DNA of 64,000 bases from Enhygromyxa salina (lineage in GTDB: Bacteria; Myxococcota_A; Polyangia; Nannocystales; Nannocystaceae), in assembly GCF_000737335.2 (NCBI RefSeq), contig NZ_JMCC02000025.1, positions 1-64,000 of the forward strand. The letters are read 5' to 3'. How positions within the stretch are numbered: the stretch's first letter is position 1; the number at the start of each line of letters is the position of its first letter. The notes beneath the pieces are model-generated. The model was not told where the DNA came from. It did no database searches and was given only the letters and a program-made list of their open reading frames with translations. Shown in pieces: positions 22,658 through 31,060 of this stretch. Both the position numbers and the translations under genes were made by a program.

Positions 22658-23092
22658 ATGATTAAACTCGAAGCCAAGCACTGGACGGTCGTGGGCGACC
22701 TCATGGTTTCGTTCAATTTGCCCGGTCCAATTCCGGATGCGGTGTGGCGCGACTACTGCGACACGATCGCGTCGCCCCAGGTGCTCAAGGTGCTCGCCGC
22801 CTCGATCGGCGCGGTCGAGGTCGACAGCGGCCAACGCCAGCAGATCAACCTCGCGCTCCGGACTGCGCCGCAGACCATGGCCGCGATCGTGACCGACGAG
22901 GCGATCGTGCGGGGCCTGATGACCGCGACGGCGTGGCTGGGACGCGTCGATCTCAAGGCGTTTCCGTGGCACAGGGTCGCCGACGCGTACCGCCACCTCG
23001 CGCCAACCGGGATCGGTGAGAAGCAGGCGCTCGACCTCGTCGATGAGGTGCGCGCCCGGGTCGAGGCAGCCGAACCCCGGCTCGCAAAATGA
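22658..23092 (+). CDS. Hypothetical protein, possibly STAS-like
   Basis: This 144-residue soluble protein begins MIKLEAKHWTVVGDLMVSFN. It contains no Cys or signal peptide. The pattern of short strands and helices (a strand-rich N-terminus, a W-R-D-Y helix, then VLAASIGAVEVDSGQRQQIN) loosely recalls STAS-like or small regulatory folds, but I cannot assign a family. ATG 22658 is preferred over 22631 because GAGG stands four bases before it and a TACACT hexamer at 22634-22639 could be the -10 box, which the earlier start would overlap. Its stop codon TGA touches a truncated copy of the 75-nt repeat. The following zinc-ribbon pair is on the same strand. Confidence 0.6.
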   Translation: MIKLEAKHWTVVGDLMVSFNLPGPIPDAVWRDYCDTIASPQVLKVLAASIGAVEVDSGQRQQINLALRTAPQTMAAIVTDEAIVRGLMTATAWLGRVDLKAFPWHRVADAYRHLAPTGIGEKQALDLVDEVRARVEAAEPRLAK

Positions 23093-23136
23093 GTTCGCAA
23101 GCGGGCGAGAAGCCCTCTCGCCCGAGCTGAAAACAC
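23091..23136 (+). repeat. Truncated 75-nt repeat, copy E
   Basis: AGTTCGCAAGCGGGCGAG jumps from the first bases of the repeat to its core hairpin, so about 31 nt of the 5' half are missing. The hairpin and the GAGCTGAAAACA end are kept. It overlaps the stop codon of the preceding gene (23090-23092). Confidence 0.8.
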
Positions 23137-23195
23137 TGGTTAAGTCCGGCGAGCGCAGCGCGTAGACTGTGATCGTGGCCGGGCAGGCGAGCGCG

Positions 23196-24092
23196 ATGAT
23201 CCGGCAGTGCACCGGCTGCGGCGCGTCGTCATGGTTTGACGGCCCCGCGCTCAGCACGGCCTGCAGCTACTGCGACTCGCCGATGGTCGACGAGGCTCGG
23301 GCAGCCACGGCGTTCCACTCGATCGTCCCGTTTCGCGTGCCCGAGCGGGCCGCCCTCGACGCGTTGCGTGCCTATCTCGACGGTCGCCGGTTCGCGCCGC
23401 GCGAGCTTCGTGACCTTCGACTGCGCCGCCGTGGACTGCGTGGGGTGCTCGTCCCGTTTTGGGTCTACGAGGGCGTCGTGCGCAGCGAGTACCGGGCCAA
23501 GGTCGGTGTCTACTGGTATCGGGAAGAGTCCTACAAGGACCCCAACGGCACCACCAAGACCCGACGGGTTCGCGAGACCGAGTGGTTCCCGCTGCGGGGA
23601 TCGGCGGCGCGGCAGGTCGAAGATCACGTGGTCTCGGCTTCGGTCGGGCTGCCCGAGCGCGAGGCCAACGCGCTCGGTCCTTTCGATCTGGGATGGGCGA
23701 CCCGCTATGATCCGCGCTTGCTCTCGGGCTTCGAGGCCGAGCTGCCGACGATCGACGAGATCGACGCCGAGCACACGGCCCGCGACGAGCTGCGCGACGC
23801 GGAGGCGTTTCGAATTCAGCGCGAGCTGCTGCCAGGCGACACCAACCGGGTAGATTGGATCTCCAGCGAGATCGACGTGAAGTCGCGGCGGCTCGTGCTG
23901 TTGCCGGTGTGGATCGCCACGGCGCGGCACGGCGAGCGGGTCGTGCGCTTGGTGGTCAACGGTCAGACAGGTCGGGTCGTCGGTCGGGTGCCGGTGTCAA
24001 AGCAGAAGGTCGCGGCGCTGGTGCTGGCGATCCTGACGCTCGTCGGCGTTGTCGCGCTGCTCGGGCGCTGGCTGGGAGCTTGGGCAGGATGA
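23196..24092 (+). CDS. Zinc-ribbon membrane protein, first of a tandem pair
   Basis: This 298-residue protein opens with a zinc ribbon (C-x2-C in RQCTGCGAS, then C-x2-C in TACSYCDSP), has a mixed soluble domain with the paralogue-shared segments LRGVLVPFWVYEG, VSASVGLPE and FDLGWATRY, then RLVLLPVWIATAR and VVNGQTGRVVG, and ends in one membrane helix (VAALVLAILTLVGVVALLG). A zinc ribbon plus a C-terminal anchor and an LxPVW/NGQTG block is typical of a family often mislabelled as helicase or primosomal protein. Role unknown; a membrane-tethered adaptor is likely. ATG at 23196 is preferred because the ribbon starts just after it, as in the paralogue; GTG at 23169 is an alternative. Its stop overlaps the next start (ATGA), so translation is coupled. 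Confidence 0.72.
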   Translation: MIRQCTGCGASSWFDGPALSTACSYCDSPMVDEARAATAFHSIVPFRVPERAALDALRAYLDGRRFAPRELRDLRLRRRGLRGVLVPFWVYEGVVRSEYRAKVGVYWYREESYKDPNGTTKTRRVRETEWFPLRGSAARQVEDHVVSASVGLPEREANALGPFDLGWATRYDPRLLSGFEAELPTIDEIDAEHTARDELRDAEAFRIQRELLPGDTNRVDWISSEIDVKSRRLVLLPVWIATARHGERVVRLVVNGQTGRVVGRVPVSKQKVAALVLAILTLVGVVALLGRWLGAWAG

Positions 24093-24934
24093 GCGATCTA
24101 CTGCGATGTCTCGCGTGCGGCGGGTCGGTGGTCTGGGACGCCGCGCAGGTCGGGGCGGCGTGCCTGTTCTGCGGCACGATCGCGCTCGAGGTCCACGCGG
24201 CCAGCGAGCCGCTGCCGGTGCCCGATGCCTGCCTACCTTCAATGGTGTCGCCGGCCACGGCAGATGCACGGTTTCGTGCCTGGGCCGCGAGCTCGTGGCT
24301 GCGGCCCAAGGCGCTGCGTTCGGCGAAGATCACGGTCCAACCCGTGATGCTGCCCGCGTGGCGGTTCCACTCGCGGCTCGAGACCCACTTCGCGGGTCTT
24401 CGCCGAGCCAGCACCCGCTCGGGCAAGACGCCGATCGCCGGGGTGGACCACGTCGATCTCTCGGTCATGGTGCCGGCCTCGGCCGGGCTCAGCCAGGCCG
24501 AGCTGTCCGCGCTGCGACCCTTCGATGAGCACGCTGCCGTGGCCTGGACGCAGGCGCCAACGTCGAGCGATGCCGCGAGCATGAGCACGAACGCAAGCGT
24601 GATCTGGGAGCCGCCCGCGCTGACCCAGCAGGGCGCGCGCGTGCGGGCTCATCGCGAGCTCGCCAGCGAACACCGCCGCCGACTCATGCGGTCACAGGGC
24701 ATGGTCAGCGCCAAGGTCAGCGCTGTGGTCGACGACCGCGACGTCCGCTTGTTGATGGTGCCTGTCCATATTGGCGTGTTCCGGTTCCGCGATCGGCCGT
24801 GGCGCTTCTTGATCAACGGTCAGACCGGCGAGGTCGTGGGTGACGCCCCGATCGACTGGTGGAAGCTGCTCGGGCTCGTGGCCGTCGCGCTCGCCGTCGT
24901 GGTGGCCGTGCTGCTCGCACGTCAGTGGACCTGA
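24089..24934 (+). CDS. Zinc-ribbon membrane protein, second of a tandem pair
   Basis: This 281-residue paralogue of the preceding gene has the same plan: zinc ribbon (LRCLACGGS and ACLFCGT) in the first 35 residues, the segments MLPAWRFHSRLE, VDLSVMVPASAGL and ALRPFDEHAAVAW, then RLLMVPVHIGVF and LINGQTGEVVGDAP, and a C-terminal helix (LLGLVAVALAVVVAVLLAR). The central activation-like loop is Ser/Thr-rich (TSSDAASMSTNAS). ATG at 24089 overlaps the previous stop by four bases (ATGA), showing translational coupling and probably a shared complex. The two copies have diverged strongly, so the duplication is old. Function is unknown. The thioesterase gene at 24943 converges on it with only 8 nt between stops. 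Confidence 0.75.
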   Translation: MSDLLRCLACGGSVVWDAAQVGAACLFCGTIALEVHAASEPLPVPDACLPSMVSPATADARFRAWAASSWLRPKALRSAKITVQPVMLPAWRFHSRLETHFAGLRRASTRSGKTPIAGVDHVDLSVMVPASAGLSQAELSALRPFDEHAAVAWTQAPTSSDAASMSTNASVIWEPPALTQQGARVRAHRELASEHRRRLMRSQGMVSAKVSAVVDDRDVRLLMVPVHIGVFRFRDRPWRFLINGQTGEVVGDAPIDWWKLLGLVAVALAVVVAVLLARQWT

Positions 24935-24942
24935 CCCCAGAC

Positions 24943-25386
24943 TCAGGTGGGGGTGTGGCTGGGGGTCTCGATCCCGAACGCAGACAGCACGGGCTCGGGG
25001 ATTCGGCACGGCCGCCCGGTGTCGAGTCGGATGAACGCCCACGTGGTGACCCCACGAAGCACGCAGGTGGCGTCGCGGTGAATCTCGTACTTGCGCGTGG
25101 AGCTCGCCCGCGCGGTGCTCGAGATCCAGGTGCGCACCCGCAGCCGGTCACCCTCGAGCGCCGCGGCGAGGTAGTCGAACTCGTGTCGGCGAACCACAAA
25201 CACGCCGCCGAGCTCCTGATAGCGGGCCCACGTCAACCCGACCGCAGCCGAGTGGGCCTCGGCTGCCTCGAGCAGCCAGCCTAGATACTCGAGGTTTCCG
25301 ACGTGTCCGAGCTGGTCGATATCGGCGGGTGCGACCGTTCGGGTGAGTTCGAAGAGTTCGCTGCCCACGGGCGACCAGTCTACCAA
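24943..25386 (-). CDS. Acyl-CoA thioesterase (hotdog fold, 4HBT/YbgC type)
   Basis: This 147-residue hotdog thioesterase would hydrolyse an acyl-CoA thioester. The active-site segment ADIDQLGHVGNLEYLGWLLE contains the conserved Asp and the long central helix; later strands FVVRRHEFDYLAAA and GDRLRVRTWIS fit the family, as does the length. The N-terminus is unusual: the first 11 residues (MVDWSPVGSEL) are encoded by the dispersed 75-nt repeat, and the fold itself begins just after. Starts available are the ATG at 25386 or GTG at 25368, both inside the repeat, so the repeat supplies the start codon. Substrate is unknown. The gene converges on the zinc-ribbon pair. Confidence 0.85.
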   Translation of the reverse strand: MVDWSPVGSELFELTRTVAPADIDQLGHVGNLEYLGWLLEAAEAHSAAVGLTWARYQELGGVFVVRRHEFDYLAAALEGDRLRVRTWISSTARASSTRKYEIHRDATCVLRGVTTWAFIRLDTGRPCRIPEPVLSAFGIETPSHTPT

Positions 25387-25424
25387 CGCGCCCGCGAGCG
25401 GGCGAGCGAGCAGCCTCGCCCGCG
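25355..25424 (+). repeat. Diverged 75-nt repeat, copy F, over a gene start
   Basis: AGTTCGCTGCCCACG and the following GACCAGTCTACCAACG match the repeat; the hairpin part is altered (GCGAGCGGGCGAGCGAGCAG then CCTCGCCCGCG). It covers the 5' end of the thioesterase gene and its likely ribosome-binding region. Confidence 0.7.
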
Positions 25425-25858
25425 CGTCGTCGTGAATTGATCTTTGGAACAGTAAGTGTCCAGTTGGCCAATCGTGCGCGAGGCAATGAGTTCAATGCGA
25501 ACCGAGCGCGAGCCAATGGGGTGCTTCGCCACAGTGGGCGTATGCCCATGTTCTGCGATCTCAAATACCACCTTTGAGCGCATGTCATTCGACATACTAC
25601 GAGCTGCGGATGTGGCCTTTTGGGACTGTGTCAAGATTGCTGTACTCGCAAAAACGAGCAGCGCTCGGCGACATTCAAAACGCCACAATGGGGCATAAGA
25701 CCACGTGTTTCGGTCGCTGTTAGCGAATGGCGGCCGGGCCGCGATCGCGGCACGAAGCCGGAATCTCGCATGAAGCACGTTCAAACGCCAAACGAATGCT
25801 ATTCGTGGGCGTCTGAATAAAAGTTACACTTCAGCGCAACTAAGACAGGACAAGATCA
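25387..25858. other. Lower-GC intergenic region with the shared 21-nt motif
   Basis: Apart from the end of the 75-nt repeat this region has no gene I can support; short open frames exist on both strands but lack ribosome sites and protein character. Copy 2 of the 21-nt motif (TGAATTGATCTTTGGAACAG plus T) is at 25433-25453. Base composition here is visibly less GC-rich than the coding surroundings, for example around 25560-25690. Confidence 0.5.
25802..25830 (+). promoter_or_regulatory. Possible promoter TTCGTG-17-TACACT
   Basis: TACACT at 25825-25830 is a good -10 box and TTCGTG at 25802-25807 a weak -35 box at 17-nt spacing. It precedes the secreted-protein gene by about 28 nt. Confidence 0.35.
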
Positions 25859-26392
25859 GTGAATGCATGTAGTGTCATTCGCATGGAGCGTCGAAGTGGA
25901 GTTGTCAAAGTTGCCCTGGCCGCGGTCGTTGGATTTGTGGCAGTGCTCGGTTCACAGGTAGAGTCCGAGGCCAGCCAGTACCGGTACTTGTGTACGACGG
26001 CCCCGTTCGCGTGCGAGTACGCCCCCGCTACGGCGCCGGTCCTCAACGCAGACGTCTGCTACGGCCAGAACACCATCACGTTGATGGGGCCAGGGGGATG
26101 CAGCTCGTCCGAGTTCGCCGCGTGGGTCAAGACCGGTGAGGTCATCGATCCCAACACCAACGAGGTGCTGGCCTACATCCCGCTCGACGACGCGTGTGAC
26201 CGTGGCTACTGCCTCTCCAAGGCGCCCGGCGATCCGCCGGGTGAGCCTGGCGCCATGTGTTGTGACCCCAGCAGCGGTGGCTGCTTCGAGACCTCGGCGA
26301 TCTGCCCGCCCGATCAAATCGCCGTCTGGTGCCCCGACGGCCAGATCGCCACCGAGGGCGAGGATGGCGACTGGGAGTGCTCCGAGGGCTAG
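25859..26392 (+). CDS. Cys-rich secreted hypothetical protein
   Basis: The 177-residue protein has an N-terminal signal (VVKVALAAVVGFVAVLGSQ, cleavage likely after SEAS), followed by an acidic mature domain with about a dozen Cys, many in pairs or short loops (LCTTAPFAC, MCCDPSSGGC, WCPDG). It probably folds with disulfides outside the cytoplasm. No known domain is recognised. GTG 25859 has AGGA nine bases upstream; the ATG at 25883 is an alternative that keeps the signal peptide. A possible promoter (TACACT) lies just before it. It converges on the kinase gene at 26435, with a short direct repeat (CAAGCGCAGCGGC) in between. Function unknown. Confidence 0.7.
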   Translation: MNACSVIRMERRSGVVKVALAAVVGFVAVLGSQVESEASQYRYLCTTAPFACEYAPATAPVLNADVCYGQNTITLMGPGGCSSSEFAAWVKTGEVIDPNTNEVLAYIPLDDACDRGYCLSKAPGDPPGEPGAMCCDPSSGGCFETSAICPPDQIAVWCPDGQIATEGEDGDWECSEG

Positions 26393-26434
26393 CCCAAGCA
26401 AGCGCAGCGGCCTAGCCAAATCAAGCGCAGCGGC

Positions 26435-27805
26435 TTAAATAGCAGACTTCGCACGCGCCGACTCGCGGCGGGCCAAGAGGTCCGTCTTGGAGATGTTCTC
26501 GCACGGCTTGGCAAACGAGATCGCGATGGCGTAGGCCATGCGCGCCTCGTTGAGCCCGCCCTGTTCGACCATCAGATCCGCCACGTCGGGGATCATGCCG
26601 CCAAAGACGCAGAACTCGGGCCCGGTCTCGCCCGCGGCGGTGATGAGCTCAGCCGCGTAGAGGAGGTCGTTGAGGGCCGAGCGGGCGTCACCGTCGGCGG
26701 CGCGCTTGCGGGCAGACTCGAGGATCGTGAGCGCAAAGTCGGCCCGCGGATCCAAGCTCGAGTGGGCCACGTCGACGGTGGGAGCCTCGGGGACGAAGCC
26801 CCAGCCCAGCGCAAACGCTGCCCCGATCGCCAACGCTGTCAGGAGCGGACGCCGGCCAGGTCGATGGTTGGCGGGGGCCGGGCGGTCGAGCGCCCCGAGC
26901 AGCTCGCCCAGGGTGGAGAAGCGACCGGCGCTGTCGAACTCCATGCCGCGCTCGAGGGCCTCGATGATGTGACGGGGGACCTGCTGGGCATGCATGCCCA
27001 CTCGACCCTTCAAGTGCGCCCGCCCGGCGCGGATCGACCGGTAGCGAGCGAGCGGGTCGTCGCCAACGAATGGATTGGTGCCAGCGAGGGCCTCCCACAG
27101 GGCCACACAAAACGAGAACTGATCGCTGCGCTCGTCATTGTCGTGACCCGCGAGGCGCTCGGGCGCCATGTAGGCGAGCGTGCCCTCTGCGAACCGGCAC
27201 GGCTCGACCTCCTCGTCGAGGCTGACGAGGTGGCGGGCCAGACCAAAGTCGATCACCACCACCCGGCCTTCGTCCGTGAGGATCACGTTGCTGGGCTTGA
27301 AGTCACGGTGGACCAAGCCGGCCTGGTGGGCGGCGTTCAGGCCGCGGCCGGCCTCGATGAAGCGCTCGATGATCTGCGCAGACGGGGGGCGCCGACTCAG
27401 CCACGCGCGAAAGTCCACGCCTTCGAGCAGCTCGAGCACCAAGTAGCGATGCCCGCTCGCCTCGCTCGACCCATGGCCGAGCTCATGGCCGAGCCCGTGC
27501 CCAAGCCCGTGCCCAGGATCATGCCCAAAGTCATGAATTGTCACGACGTTGCGGTGTGCGACCTTGGCCAGCACCTGGGCCTCGCGCTCCGCCACCGCCA
27601 GCTCGCCCGGCTGCAGCAGCTTGATGGCGACGGGGCGATCGAGGATGTGGTCGTGGGCCCGGTAGACCGTACCCGTCGCGCCGTGGCCAACCCGCCCAAT
27701 GATTTCGTACCTGTTGGCCAGCATGACCTGCGCCAAGCTGTCGTGGTCGCAAGCGGGCGTGGGGCGCCCGCCATGACCGTTAACAGCTCGAAGTACGGCA
27801 CCCAT
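26435..27805 (-). CDS. Ser/Thr protein kinase, membrane-anchored
   Basis: This 456-residue Hanks-type kinase has the glycine loop VGHGATGTVY, lysine in VAIKLLQPG, HRDFKPSNV, VIDFGLA and YMAPERLAG, so catalysis should be intact. The N-lobe contains an unusual His-Gly run (HDPGHGLGHGLGHELGHG) between the HDFG segment and the beta strand YLVLELLEG. A membrane helix (about 335-352, ALAIGAAFALGWGFVP) is followed by a C-terminal part of about 100 residues rich in Ala, without clear TPRs. ATG at 27805 gives a 27-residue Gly/Ala extension before the kinase fold; an ATG at 27724 (MLANRYEII) is equally plausible. Substrate unknown. It converges on the Cys-rich protein gene. Confidence 0.9.
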   Translation of the reverse strand: MGAVLRAVNGHGGRPTPACDHDSLAQVMLANRYEIIGRVGHGATGTVYRAHDHILDRPVAIKLLQPGELAVAEREAQVLAKVAHRNVVTIHDFGHDPGHGLGHGLGHELGHGSSEASGHRYLVLELLEGVDFRAWLSRRPPSAQIIERFIEAGRGLNAAHQAGLVHRDFKPSNVILTDEGRVVVIDFGLARHLVSLDEEVEPCRFAEGTLAYMAPERLAGHDNDERSDQFSFCVALWEALAGTNPFVGDDPLARYRSIRAGRAHLKGRVGMHAQQVPRHIIEALERGMEFDSAGRFSTLGELLGALDRPAPANHRPGRRPLLTALAIGAAFALGWGFVPEAPTVDVAHSSLDPRADFALTILESARKRAADGDARSALNDLLYAAELITAAGETGPEFCVFGGMIPDVADLMVEQGGLNEARMAYAIAISFAKPCENISKTDLLARRESARAKSAI

Positions 27806-28124
27806 CGGATCTGTTCAATACCACAGCTCCACTGTAACTCTGGACATAAACTCGACTGCGTTGTGACCTTTGGTGAGACTGTAGTCATGAATCGGCGCGG
27901 CGCCCGCTGGACCGCAAGCGTCGAGTAGCACCCACACGAGGGACTTTGGAGTGAAGCGGGCGCTTCGCCGCAGCGTGGAATTTTGGGATGTCGGGGGTGT
28001 GGCATTCGTACGCATGTGATGATTCGTTGGCTGCAATGGCCGCCAGCGAGGGTGTGTCGTCACCCCAGCCGCGGACGGTGAGCGGGGGATGCCGCTGAGC
28101 CTCAGGGGTTGGTAGGGTGCGCCG
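27806..28124. other. Divergent intergenic region, no gene recognised
   Basis: This gap separates the kinase (minus) from the large repeat protein (plus). I see no convincing promoter boxes, RNA or coding sequence; an open minus-strand frame over 27815-28258 overlaps the start of the next gene and has no protein character. Confidence 0.4.
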
Positions 28125-31022
28125 GTGTCCTCAGAGCCGGAGCCGCCGGGCGGTCTCGAACCCAGCGCCGATCGAGTCGAGCAAAAGGAGCTCGCTAAAT
28201 CTGCGCGTGTGCCCGGTGGGAGCGAGATTGCGCGCGACTGCGCGGGATCGCCAGACACGTCACCGACCGCAGATCAGACCGCCGGATCGCGCTCTGGTGT
28301 CGGCGCGGCGCTGTTCACAATCATCCTGCTCATCGTTGCGGCGGTGCTGACATCGAGGTGTGACCGATCCGAGCCGATGATCGGCAGCGTTGCGTCCGCC
28401 GACGCGTCCCCCGAGCTCGAAGCGGCGGGCCAACCAACCCATCAAACGGTGATCCGCGGGGCGGTGCGGCTCGAGATAGCGCTCGACGAGGACGACGCCG
28501 AGGGGGCGGGGGCGCCCGCGAAGCCGAGCGCGGCATCGCTGGCCGATCCCGAGCTCGCAGCAATGCTCGCCGAGGTTCCGGCGTGGAAACTCGAGCCGCC
28601 CGGCACCAAGGACTGCCGCGTCCGGGCGTGGCAGGCCGGGAAGTTGGTCGGGAGCGAGGTGACCTGCGCCGCGAACGGGGACTATTCGCTCGAGCTCGCG
28701 CCTGGGGTGACCGGGGTCGTGCACGTCGAGATCCTCGTGGCTGGTCACCTTCGCGGGCTGGTCGAGGCCCAAGTCGACGCCCCGGTCGGGGCGAAGGGGG
28801 AACAGGTCGTTGACGGCGTCCACACGATCGAGCTCGTCACCGTCGCGCTCGGAGAAGGCCACGTCGTCAGCGGTCAGACCGTTGACGCGCGCGGCGATCC
28901 GCTCGCCAACGTGCAGGTCCAGGCGCTTCCGCGTCCAACCATGGACGAGCCGATCCCATGGCGAACCGTCAGCGACGAGCAGGGCCGGTTCGAGTTCACG
29001 ACGGTGCCCTACGGCCCGCTGAGCTTGCGCGGGATCAAGCCCGGCTACGCGCTGTCGGTGGTCGAGGCCATCTCGCCCGAAGACGCGGTGTTGATGGTGC
29101 TCGACGAATTGATCGATCTCGAGGGGGCGGTCGTGGCCACGCCCGAGCTGATCGCCCGCGCGGTCGTACGGCTCGAGGGCTCGTCGGTGTGGCCGGCGGT
29201 CGAGCGTTCGCTCGCCGCTGACGGCAGCTTCATCTTCGAGCAGCTCGCCGACGGGATCTACGGGGTCGAAGTCACGGTGCCCGCCAGCGAACCCGGCGGG
29301 GCCGAGTTTGCCTCGGTGCCGCTCGAGAACATCACCCCGGATCTGCGGGTCAGCCTGGCGCTGGTGCCCGCGTTTCGGGTGCCCGTGCGGGTCGTCGATC
29401 CCGACGGCGAACCGATCTCCGGGGCCCGCGTCACCCTTGGCTACAGCCAGATCGGGATGCTGCAAAAGACGGCCGAGACCGATCCGGACGGGCGCGCCCA
29501 GGTCGGCCCGGTGGTCCCGGGCCCGTACTTCGTCCACGCCGACGCGGACGGCTACCTGCCACCAGAGGCGGTCGAGGTCGAGGTCGGGATGCAGGGGTTC
29601 GAGGGCGCCGAGCAGGTCGTGGTGCTGATCCGTCCGGCCAAGCTCGAGGGCGTCGTGGTCGACGAGGACGATCGCCCTGTAGCCGGCGCCGAGGTGCTGC
29701 TCGACAGCGACGTCGCGTTCTCGGTTGGCGAGGGCGACTCGCGGCGACGGATGTTCGCGGCCGCGATCGGTGCGAGCGACGGCAGCCTCGGCGTGACCCA
29801 GGGCGCGGTCCTGGACATCCCCTTGTTCGCCGAGGACGAGGACGAAGGGGGGATCGGCGTGATCGTGACCGACGAGCACGGGCGCTTCGAGGTTGACTCG
29901 CTGCTGCCCGGCTCCTATCGGATCTGGGCGAGGCACGGCGAGCACGCCGGGTCGGCGGTCACGACCCTGGAGCTGCGCTCGGGTGAGGTCCACGCCGGCT
30001 TGAAGCTGCGGCTGCGCGAGGGCGTGCCGCTGACGGGGGTGGTGCGCAGCGCCAATGGCCAGCCGCTCGTCGGGATCCAGATTGATCTTGGCGACGGAAT
30101 GATCCTGACCACCGACGATCGTGGCGTGTTCGATGCTGGGTTTCGCCGCGGTGATCAGCGCCTGGTGTTGCGCGGCGTGGGCATGATCCCCAAGCAAGTC
30201 GAGGTCGAGCTCGGTGACGCGCCCATGGATCTCGAGGTCGAGCTCTCACCCGCGAACGGCCGGTTCGAAGGCCGGGTCGTCGACGGCAACAACCAGCCGA
30301 TCGCCGACGTCGAGGTCGAGCTGCGCCCGCTCGATGGTCTGTCGGCCTCGTTGATCACCTGGACCGACGCGCGCGGGCTGTATGGGTTTGACCAGCTCGC
30401 GCCGGGCCGGGTCCAGATCGACTTCAGCCATGGCGGGCACGTGCCAGCATCGAGTGACGCGGTCGTTGACGAGCGCGCGGGCCTGCGCCACGAGATCGTG
30501 CTCGACGCGGGGTGGGCGGCGACCGTGTTGGTGCGCTCGGCGGTCCGCGGGGATCCGATCGCCGGCGTCGAGCTGGTCGCGGGGCACGCCCAAGCAACAA
30601 CCGACAAGCAGGGGACCGCGAGCTTGACCCAGCTCGTCGGTGAGTCCGCGCAGCTCGAGCTGCGCGCTGCCGGTTGGGTCGCCAAGACCGTCGAGCTCAG
30701 GCGCGACGGGGCCGCGCTCGTGCGCGTCACGGTCGAGTTGGTCGAAGGCGGGTCGATCAGCGGCACGATCGACGACGACGTTGGCGACCCGGTCGCGAGC
30801 GCGACGATCGAAATTCGCTCGACGCGCGGCGAGCTGCTGGGGTCGACCCGCAGCAACGGACGCGGCGAGTGGATCGTAGAGGGGATTCCGGCTGGCGACG
30901 TCGAGGTGCGTGCCGAGCCGCCGCCATCGTCGTCCGCGGTGCTTGCGCCAGTCGAGCTGCGATCCGATATTATTCGTGGTGAGGTAACAAAAGCGGTGCG
31001 GTTGCGATTCGATCGGCTGTGA
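28125..31022 (+). CDS. Membrane-anchored protein with carboxypeptidase-regulatory-like repeats
   Basis: This 965-residue protein (GTG start) has an acidic N-terminal 55 residues, one membrane helix (about 62-77, ALFTIILLIVAAVLT), and a large exported part made of repeated Ig/transthyretin-like CarbopepD_reg units. Typical unit cores are SGQTVDARGDPLANVQVQA, DEQGRFEFTTVPYGPLSL, VVDPDGEPISGARVTL, VVDEDDRPVAGAEVLL, DEHGRFEVDSLLPGSYR and DARGLYGFDQLAPGRVQ; I count about eight. Such repeats usually mediate adhesion or extend another domain from the cell surface; no catalytic domain is visible. The stop overlaps a possible upstream start of the following lipoprotein, and the two probably form an operon with prkA further on. 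Confidence 0.87.
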   Translation: MSSEPEPPGGLEPSADRVEQKELAKSARVPGGSEIARDCAGSPDTSPTADQTAGSRSGVGAALFTIILLIVAAVLTSRCDRSEPMIGSVASADASPELEAAGQPTHQTVIRGAVRLEIALDEDDAEGAGAPAKPSAASLADPELAAMLAEVPAWKLEPPGTKDCRVRAWQAGKLVGSEVTCAANGDYSLELAPGVTGVVHVEILVAGHLRGLVEAQVDAPVGAKGEQVVDGVHTIELVTVALGEGHVVSGQTVDARGDPLANVQVQALPRPTMDEPIPWRTVSDEQGRFEFTTVPYGPLSLRGIKPGYALSVVEAISPEDAVLMVLDELIDLEGAVVATPELIARAVVRLEGSSVWPAVERSLAADGSFIFEQLADGIYGVEVTVPASEPGGAEFASVPLENITPDLRVSLALVPAFRVPVRVVDPDGEPISGARVTLGYSQIGMLQKTAETDPDGRAQVGPVVPGPYFVHADADGYLPPEAVEVEVGMQGFEGAEQVVVLIRPAKLEGVVVDEDDRPVAGAEVLLDSDVAFSVGEGDSRRRMFAAAIGASDGSLGVTQGAVLDIPLFAEDEDEGGIGVIVTDEHGRFEVDSLLPGSYRIWARHGEHAGSAVTTLELRSGEVHAGLKLRLREGVPLTGVVRSANGQPLVGIQIDLGDGMILTTDDRGVFDAGFRRGDQRLVLRGVGMIPKQVEVELGDAPMDLEVELSPANGRFEGRVVDGNNQPIADVEVELRPLDGLSASLITWTDARGLYGFDQLAPGRVQIDFSHGGHVPASSDAVVDERAGLRHEIVLDAGWAATVLVRSAVRGDPIAGVELVAGHAQATTDKQGTASLTQLVGESAQLELRAAGWVAKTVELRRDGAALVRVTVELVEGGSISGTIDDDVGDPVASATIEIRSTRGELLGSTRSNGRGEWIVEGIPAGDVEVRAEPPPSSSAVLAPVELRSDIIRGEVTKAVRLRFDRL

Positions 31023-31060
31023 GTTCTACTCTGCGTCCCTCCACCCGAGCTCGAGCCATC

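Noticed and set aside
25456..25784. Small genes on either strand in the lower-GC gap
   Set aside because: The short frames lack ribosome sites, have unusual composition for this genome and overlap each other on opposite strands.
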